Below are positions 58,446 through 64,000 of a stretch of 64,000 bases of DNA, one piece after another (position 1 is the stretch's first letter; each line of letters opens with the position of its first letter). Made by a program: the position numbers and the translations under genes. This DNA comes from Pseudomonas gregormendelii (GTDB lineage Bacteria; Pseudomonadota; Gammaproteobacteria; Pseudomonadales; Pseudomonadaceae). The stretch covers positions 124,001-188,000 of the forward strand of contig NZ_JADEVO010000004.1 of assembly GCF_017114825.1 (NCBI RefSeq), given 5' to 3'. Below the pieces are notes generated by a model. The model was not told the DNA's origin, did not search any database, and worked only from the letters and a program-made list of their open reading frames with translations.

Positions 58446-59261
58446 CTAATAACCGTCAGCGTCGTAATCGACCTTGAATTCGAACCCCGTAACCCGCTCA
58501 ACGCCCGTCTCAATCCGCCCATCCGGCAGCAACCGCAACCATCGATACCCCGGCGCTTGATCCCCCACCTTGAAATCATCGCTCCCCGGTTCAAACTGGA
58601 TGCAGGTCGAAGGCGAAGCGATCAACCGAACACCGTTGCGCTCACGGTCAATTTCCTGGTGCACATGCCCCCAGAGCACCGCCCGCACTTGGGGAAAGCG
58701 ATCCAGCACGGCAAACAGCGCCTCTGGATTGCGCAAGCCGATCGGCTCCATCCAGGCACACCCGATAGATACCGGATGATGATGGAAACACACCAGGTGA
58801 TGGCGCTCCGGCGCTTCGCTCAGCGAACACGCAAGCAATTGCAGCTGTTCATCCTGCAAATAACCGGGCACCGAGCCCGGCACCGCCGAATCCAGCAGCG
58901 TCACTCGCCAGTTGCCGATATCCACCACCGGCTCCAGCAAAGCGCTTTGCACCGCCGCCTCGGCCATGATCTGCGGCTCATCGTGGTTACCGGGAATCCA
59001 GCGCGCCGGGGCATCGAGCTGGCGGGTCAGGTCGCGAAACAGCTGGTAAGACTCCAGTGTTCCGTCCTGGGACAGATCTCCACTGGCAATCACCAGGTCA
59101 ATCAGGGGCTGCTGCAGGCGCACCAGATCGAGGACTTTCACGAGGCTGTCCCGGGTATTCATGCCCAGCAACGTGCCATCCGCGGCAGCGAACAAGTGGC
59201 TGTCAGACAGCTGCACCAGCAACGCCGAATCGGCGGTGGTCAATGTGGATACGCTCGGCAA
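58446..59261 (-). CDS. cpdA: 3',5'-cyclic-AMP phosphodiesterase CpdA
   Basis: Calcineurin-like metallophosphoesterase of 271 residues that hydrolyses cAMP, limiting Vfr/CRP signalling. The five metal motifs are present: QLSDSHLF, SGDLSQDG, PGNHDEP, CFHHHP and GHVHQE. I choose TTG 59261 (MPSVSTLTTADSALLVQLSD when read as Met), directly behind GGGAG; an upstream TTG (59306) would add 15 residues without a ribosome site, and 271 fits the family length. Confidence 0.93.
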   Translation of the reverse strand: MPSVSTLTTADSALLVQLSDSHLFAAADGTLLGMNTRDSLVKVLDLVRLQQPLIDLVIASGDLSQDGTLESYQLFRDLTRQLDAPARWIPGNHDEPQIMAEAAVQSALLEPVVDIGNWRVTLLDSAVPGSVPGYLQDEQLQLLACSLSEAPERHHLVCFHHHPVSIGCAWMEPIGLRNPEALFAVLDRFPQVRAVLWGHVHQEIDRERNGVRLIASPSTCIQFEPGSDDFKVGDQAPGYRWLRLLPDGRIETGVERVTGFEFKVDYDADGY

Positions 59262-59362
59262 GGCGTTCTCCCAGGGCGAAAGCACGGGTATTGATGAGTG
59301 CCGCAATTATGCTGGGTGACAAGCGAAAGAGGAAAGTGGTGAACGCACAACGCAGTTCACAA

Positions 59363-59815
59363 CTAACGAACGACTTCGTATTCATGCCCCAACGCCAGGC
59401 AATGGCTCAACCACTCTCCCAGGAACATGTTCAGCTGGGCTTTTTCATCCGGTTGATGCATCGAGGCATTCGGATAAGGATAGATGCCGCGAAAGCGTCG
59501 TGCATGTTCGGCACTGACGACTTCAGCCATGCAGGCGTCGTGATACACCTGGACTTCCAATTGCGGCACCGGCAGCCATGGCAGGCTGTGCTCCTGGCGC
59601 ACTTGCAGGGTAGTGGTGTACGGGCAGACCTGCAGCACCTCTAGCGCCAGTACGCCGAGCATCTGGTCGCCATGAGTCACGGCAATGCGTCGCGCCGCCG
59701 GCTCGCTGCGCATGTCCGGCAACAGTCGCATAAGGCGCGCATAGTTGGCCTCACAGGAAGCTTGCAGCCCCGCAAGGTCGACTCGATAGCGATCGCGCAA
59801 CTTGTTTACGACCAT
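59363..59815 (-). CDS. DUF1249 family protein (YqiB-like)
   Basis: Protein of 150 residues with no signal peptide or membrane segment. Family traits: CEANYARLMRLLPD near the start, VCPYTTTLQVRQ, VYHDACMAEVVS and YPYPNASMHQPDEKAQLN with LGEWLSHCL near the end. It sits between nudF and cpdA as in E. coli (nudF-yqiB-cpdA). Function unknown, perhaps linked to nucleotide turnover by its neighbours. Start ATG 59815 overlaps the nudF end by 10 bases. Confidence 0.88.
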   Translation of the reverse strand: MVVNKLRDRYRVDLAGLQASCEANYARLMRLLPDMRSEPAARRIAVTHGDQMLGVLALEVLQVCPYTTTLQVRQEHSLPWLPVPQLEVQVYHDACMAEVVSAEHARRFRGIYPYPNASMHQPDEKAQLNMFLGEWLSHCLALGHEYEVVR

Positions 59816-60423
59816 AACCCCCTCACTTCAGCGCGGTTTAAAGCTAGCCATTGCAAGGCAATGATGCTGGCCGCGTTGGCAATTCGTCCGTCGCGCACGG
59901 CTTGCAGGGCATCTTCGAACGCCCAGACCGTAACGCGGATATCTTCTGCTTCTTCTTCCAGCCCATGCAGGCCACCGGCCCCGGTGGTCTCGCAACGTCC
60001 CAGGTACAAATGCACAAACTCATTGCTGCCGCCCGGCGATGGAAAATACTTGGTCATCGGCCAGAGCGCCCCAAACACAAGCCCAGCTTCCTCCTGCGCT
60101 TCGCGGTGAGCAACTTCTTCCGGCACTTCATCCTTGTCGATCAGACCGGCGACCAGTTCAATCAGCCACGGGTTGTCGGTCTTGCCCATGGCGCCGACGC
60201 GAAACTGCTCGATCAGTACCACTTCGTCACGCTGCGGGTCGTACGGCAGGACGCAGACGGCGTCATGGCGAACGAACAGTTCTCGATTGATTTCGCGACT
60301 CATGCCGCCGGCGAACAATTCGTGGCGCAGGTGCACACGATCAAGCTTGTAAAAGCCCTCGTAGCACTTTTCGCGCCGAACGATCTCAACGGCGGTCGGA
60401 ATGGCGTTGGCAAAATCAGTCAT
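59806..60423 (-). CDS. nudF: ADP-ribose pyrophosphatase
   Basis: Nudix hydrolase of 205 residues splitting ADP-ribose to AMP and ribose 5-phosphate. The Nudix box runs from GLIDKDEVPEEVAHREAQEEAG onwards, with the metal-binding REAQEEAG. The downstream YFPSPGGSNEFVHLYLG marks the ADP-ribose subfamily. Start ATG 60423 (MTDFANAIPTAVEIV). First gene of the nudF-DUF1249-cpdA group; divergent from the RsiV-like gene (205 bases). Confidence 0.95.
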   Translation of the reverse strand: MTDFANAIPTAVEIVRREKCYEGFYKLDRVHLRHELFAGGMSREINRELFVRHDAVCVLPYDPQRDEVVLIEQFRVGAMGKTDNPWLIELVAGLIDKDEVPEEVAHREAQEEAGLVFGALWPMTKYFPSPGGSNEFVHLYLGRCETTGAGGLHGLEEEAEDIRVTVWAFEDALQAVRDGRIANAASIIALQWLALNRAEVRGLWS

Positions 60424-60628
60424 GACAATCCTCGTAGTTGCTCCGAGGCTCCAGCCTCGACTTCGCGCCATCCTAACGCGCCCGCGACCTTTGATGCAGC
60501 CCCTTTCCAGACAGCGGGATAGACGGTGAGGGCGAAACCAACTCTAATTAGCTTAGTGGCGAACTGATTACCGCGCTGGCAGTCGAAGCGGGTAACTTTC
60601 GCCTTTCCCTGTTTCATGAAGGACGCCC

Positions 60629-61375
60629 ATGTCGCTTTTCAAAATCGCCTCCGTGGCCGCAATCGCGTTGACCCTGGCCGCTTGCCAGAGTCTGTTCCAG
60701 CCCAACTACCGGACGCCGCTGGAAACCACCCGTGACGCCTCCGAACAGCTGAAGCCGGGCTGCACGACGCCTGATTGCCCGCTGGTCAATATCGACACCC
60801 TGCGCTTCCCTGCCGAGCCTGCGCTCGACGGCATCATCGAAAAGCGCTTGCTGCAAATGACCCGCACCTCGCCCGACGCCCCGGTGGCGCCGACGCTGGC
60901 GGCCTATCGCGATGAGTTTTTGCGCACCGCCGGCCCGCGCTACAGCAGCTACTTGCAGGCCAAGGTACGGGAGCAGCATGACGGCTTGGTGATCATCGAG
61001 TTTTCCAGTTACCTGGACACTGGCGGCGCCCATGGCACGCCGGGCCGCAGCTTCATCAACTATTCCCGCCAGCAACACAAGGTGCTGACGTTGTCTGACA
61101 TGTTGCTGCCAGGCCAGGAAGACGCATTCTGGAAAGCCGCGCAGGTGGCCCACAACAGCTGGCTGATCAGCACCAAGCTCGATCAGGAGGCGGAGTTCGT
61201 GAAGAGCTGGCCCTTCCAGAAGACCCAGAACGTGGCGCTGACCTATGGCGGGGTGATCCTCAAGTACGAAACCAGCACCATCGCCCCCTACGCGCTGGGC
61301 CATGTCGAACTGAAGATCCCCTACCCACGCCTGAACGGCATTCTCAGACCCGAGCTGTTTCCCGGCCGTAACTGA
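60629..61375 (+). CDS. RsiV/DUF3298-like lipoprotein
   Basis: Protein of 248 residues with lipobox LAAC (Cys19) after a short signal peptide, so it is membrane-anchored in the periplasm. The mature part has the DUF4163/DUF3298 layout found in RsiV-type proteins: EFSSYLDTGGAHGTPGRSFINYSRQQHKVLTLSDML, and FQKTQNVALTYGGVILKYETSTIAPYALGHVELKIPY. No anti-sigma domain or sigma gene is nearby, so it is not itself an RsiV regulator; a lysozyme- or glycan-binding role is speculative. Start ATG 60629. Its last 32 bases overlap the end of cytX on the other strand. Confidence 0.82.
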   Translation: MSLFKIASVAAIALTLAACQSLFQPNYRTPLETTRDASEQLKPGCTTPDCPLVNIDTLRFPAEPALDGIIEKRLLQMTRTSPDAPVAPTLAAYRDEFLRTAGPRYSSYLQAKVREQHDGLVIIEFSSYLDTGGAHGTPGRSFINYSRQQHKVLTLSDMLLPGQEDAFWKAAQVAHNSWLISTKLDQEAEFVKSWPFQKTQNVALTYGGVILKYETSTIAPYALGHVELKIPYPRLNGILRPELFPGRN

Positions 61376-62636
61376 AGGCAGCTCCCAGCATAAGCTGCAG
61401 CAGCCCTGCCAGAATCAGTGACGGCAGGGTTGCGCCGATGTCCGGGTACAGATTGGCCAGCAAATGATAAGTGCTCACCCCGCCCAACCAGGCGAGCAAC
61501 GCCGGCCAGCGCAATGCGGCTGATGCGACTCGGGCACTGCGCTTGCGCAGGATGAAGTGATCCACCAGCACCACGCCGAACAGCGGCGCAAACACCGAGC
61601 CGATCAACAGCAGGAAGTTCTGGTACTGCGCCAAAGGCGCCAGCAAGGCGATCAGCGTGCAGACCAGGCCGATGGCCAACGCCAGGTACTCGACTTTGAA
61701 GCGCACCAGCACCGCGCTGGACACTGCCGCCGAGTGAATGTCGGCAAAGGCGTTCTCTGACTCGTCCAGCAGGATCAGCAGCAGCGGAATCCCCAGGCCG
61801 GCGCCAGCCAGTGCCAACAGCAGGGCATTGACTTCACCACTCGGGGCGAACGCCAGGGTGTAGGCCACGCCAAGGCTCATCAGCCAGAAGTTACCGATAA
61901 AAAAGCCCAGCGCGGTTCCGCCGAAGACGTTTTTCGCACGCTTGCCGAATCGCGAGTAGTCGGCGATCAGCGGCAGCCAGGACAATGGCATCGCAATGGC
62001 GATGTCGAAGCCCACGGCGAACGGCATCGAACCGTCGCCCGCCTGCGCCCACAGTGCGGCCAGGTCGGCTTTGGCGAACAGGTTCCAGGTCAGCCAGATG
62101 CACGCGGCCAGCAATAGCCAGATACCCCACTTGCGCAGGATCTGGCGCACGAACGTCAGGGGCCCGCTGACCGCCAGCAAAGTGGCCAGGCCACCGAAGA
62201 ACAGGGTCCATAGCAGTGGGCTCGACAGCAGACTGCCTTCGCTGAAGGCACGTGCGCCCAGCAGACTGGCGGCGTCGCGCATGACGATGATTTCGAACGA
62301 ACCCCAACCGATCAGTTGCAGCAGGTTCAGCACCGCCGGCAGGCTTGCGCCCTTGATGCCGAGGCTCAGCTTGAGTGCGGCCATCGACGACAGGCCGGTG
62401 TCGCTGCCGATCACGCCGACGGCCGCCAGCAGCAGGACGCCGACCAAGGTGCCGAGGAAGATTGCCAGCAGTGAACCGGACAGGCCGAGGCCAGGCGCGA
62501 GCAAAGCGCCGGTCTGCAGCACCATCAGGCCGATGCCGAGGGAGAACCATAGGGAAAACAGATCGCGACCACCGAAGACACGCTTTTCAGCGGGCACCGC
62601 AATGTCGGGGGAGTAAGTGCTGGGTTGAATGCTCAC
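61344..62636 (-). CDS. cytX: Hydroxymethylpyrimidine transporter CytX (NCS1 family)
   Basis: Inner-membrane permease of 430 residues with about twelve hydrophobic helices, of the NCS1 family. CytX imports the thiamine precursor hydroxymethylpyrimidine. Helix 1 region SLWFSLGIGLMVLQTGALLAPGLGLS and the helix 3 LLQLIGWGSFEIIVM are NCS1-like. Placement directly downstream of thiC, which makes the same pyrimidine, supports the substrate. Start GTG 62636, weak ribosome site. The 3' end overlaps the RsiV-like gene by 32 bases. Confidence 0.88.
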   Translation of the reverse strand: MSIQPSTYSPDIAVPAEKRVFGGRDLFSLWFSLGIGLMVLQTGALLAPGLGLSGSLLAIFLGTLVGVLLLAAVGVIGSDTGLSSMAALKLSLGIKGASLPAVLNLLQLIGWGSFEIIVMRDAASLLGARAFSEGSLLSSPLLWTLFFGGLATLLAVSGPLTFVRQILRKWGIWLLLAACIWLTWNLFAKADLAALWAQAGDGSMPFAVGFDIAIAMPLSWLPLIADYSRFGKRAKNVFGGTALGFFIGNFWLMSLGVAYTLAFAPSGEVNALLLALAGAGLGIPLLLILLDESENAFADIHSAAVSSAVLVRFKVEYLALAIGLVCTLIALLAPLAQYQNFLLLIGSVFAPLFGVVLVDHFILRKRSARVASAALRWPALLAWLGGVSTYHLLANLYPDIGATLPSLILAGLLQLMLGAAFSYGRETARV

Positions 62637-62678
62637 GGGTGTTATCTCAGAGGGACATTTGTTGTTGTATTGATCGCT

Positions 62679-62755
62679 ATCGCCAGCAGGCTGGCTCCCA
62701 CAGGGGACTTGTGAACGCTACAGATCCAATGTGGGAGCCAGCCTGCTGGCGATGG
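62679..62755. repeat. REP pair (CGCCAGCAGGCTGGCTCCCACA class)
   Basis: ATCGCCAGCAGGCTGGCTCC from 62679 and GGAGCCAGCCTGCTGGCGAT ending at 62753, with a CCCACA/TGTGGG extension of the stem. A fourth REP class, within the short thiC-cytX gap. Confidence 0.88.
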
Positions 62756-62787
62756 GGCCTGTGCAGGCCCCACCTTTTCAGGTCAGA

Positions 62788-64000
<1,213 letters not shown>

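Noticed and set aside
60629..61375. RsiV-type anti-sigma factor
   Set aside because: The protein starts with a lipobox instead of a cytoplasmic anti-sigma domain and a membrane helix, and no sigma factor gene is adjacent.

Overview
The window is a stretch of core chromosome from a Pseudomonas, most likely of the P. fluorescens group. Three things point there: the proteins look like Pseudomonas orthologues, the gene order closely follows the P. aeruginosa PAO1 block from about PA4923 to PA4973 as I remember it, and the intergenic gaps carry Pseudomonas-type REP palindromes. I see no prophage, transposase, integrase or CRISPR array.

Layout. 1-8 kb: the end of an unidentified gene, a LOG-family nucleotide hydrolase, a small charged protein, and a three-gene cluster on the minus strand (transglutaminase, circularly permuted ATP-grasp/alpha-E, transglutaminase-DUF2126) that looks like an uncharacterised peptide-forming system. 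8-18 kb: ygiQ, dnaB, the ribosomal operon rpsF-rpsR-membrane protein-rplI, and rnr-rlmB. 18-23.5 kb: two tandem tRNA-Leu(CAG) genes, each with its own promoter and terminator, then an iron ABC transporter pair (hitAB-like) behind a candidate Fur box, and a chemoreceptor. 23.6-36.5 kb (minus strand): purA, hisZ, then a superoperon transcribed nnr-tsaE-amiB-mutL-miaA-hfq-hflX-hflK-hflC. Its genes are tightly overlapping from nnr through miaA, and a strong terminator lies after hflC. 36.6-45.7 kb: queG, a TRIC/UPF0126 channel, orn, rsgA, motAB (with a recognisable sigma-28 promoter), an HDOD protein, rhdA and psd. 45.9-51.8 kb: a large protein with a PilZ-like C-terminus, serB, an AhpA/YtjB-like membrane protein with a cyclase-like C-terminus, and a PqiC-like lipoprotein. 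52-60.4 kb (minus strand): a block transcribed nudF, DUF1249, cpdA, yqiA-like, parE, phytase-esterase-like, retropepsin-like, parC. 60.6-64 kb: an RsiV-like lipoprotein, the hydroxymethylpyrimidine transporter cytX and the 3' two thirds of thiC, which runs off the window.

Functionally most of the window is housekeeping: DNA replication and repair, topoisomerase IV, ribosome and RNA maturation (rnr, rlmB, orn, rsgA, hflX, miaA, tsaE, queG, hfq), purine, histidine, serine, thiamine and phospholipid synthesis, envelope proteolysis and motility. The least explained parts are the ATP-grasp/transglutaminase cluster (1222-7962), the two signalling-like proteins with degenerate C-terminal domains (45896-47674 and 49195-50715), and the two unrelated envelope genes translationally chained between parE and parC. 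Assignments rest on reading motifs and remembered families; no database search was run.
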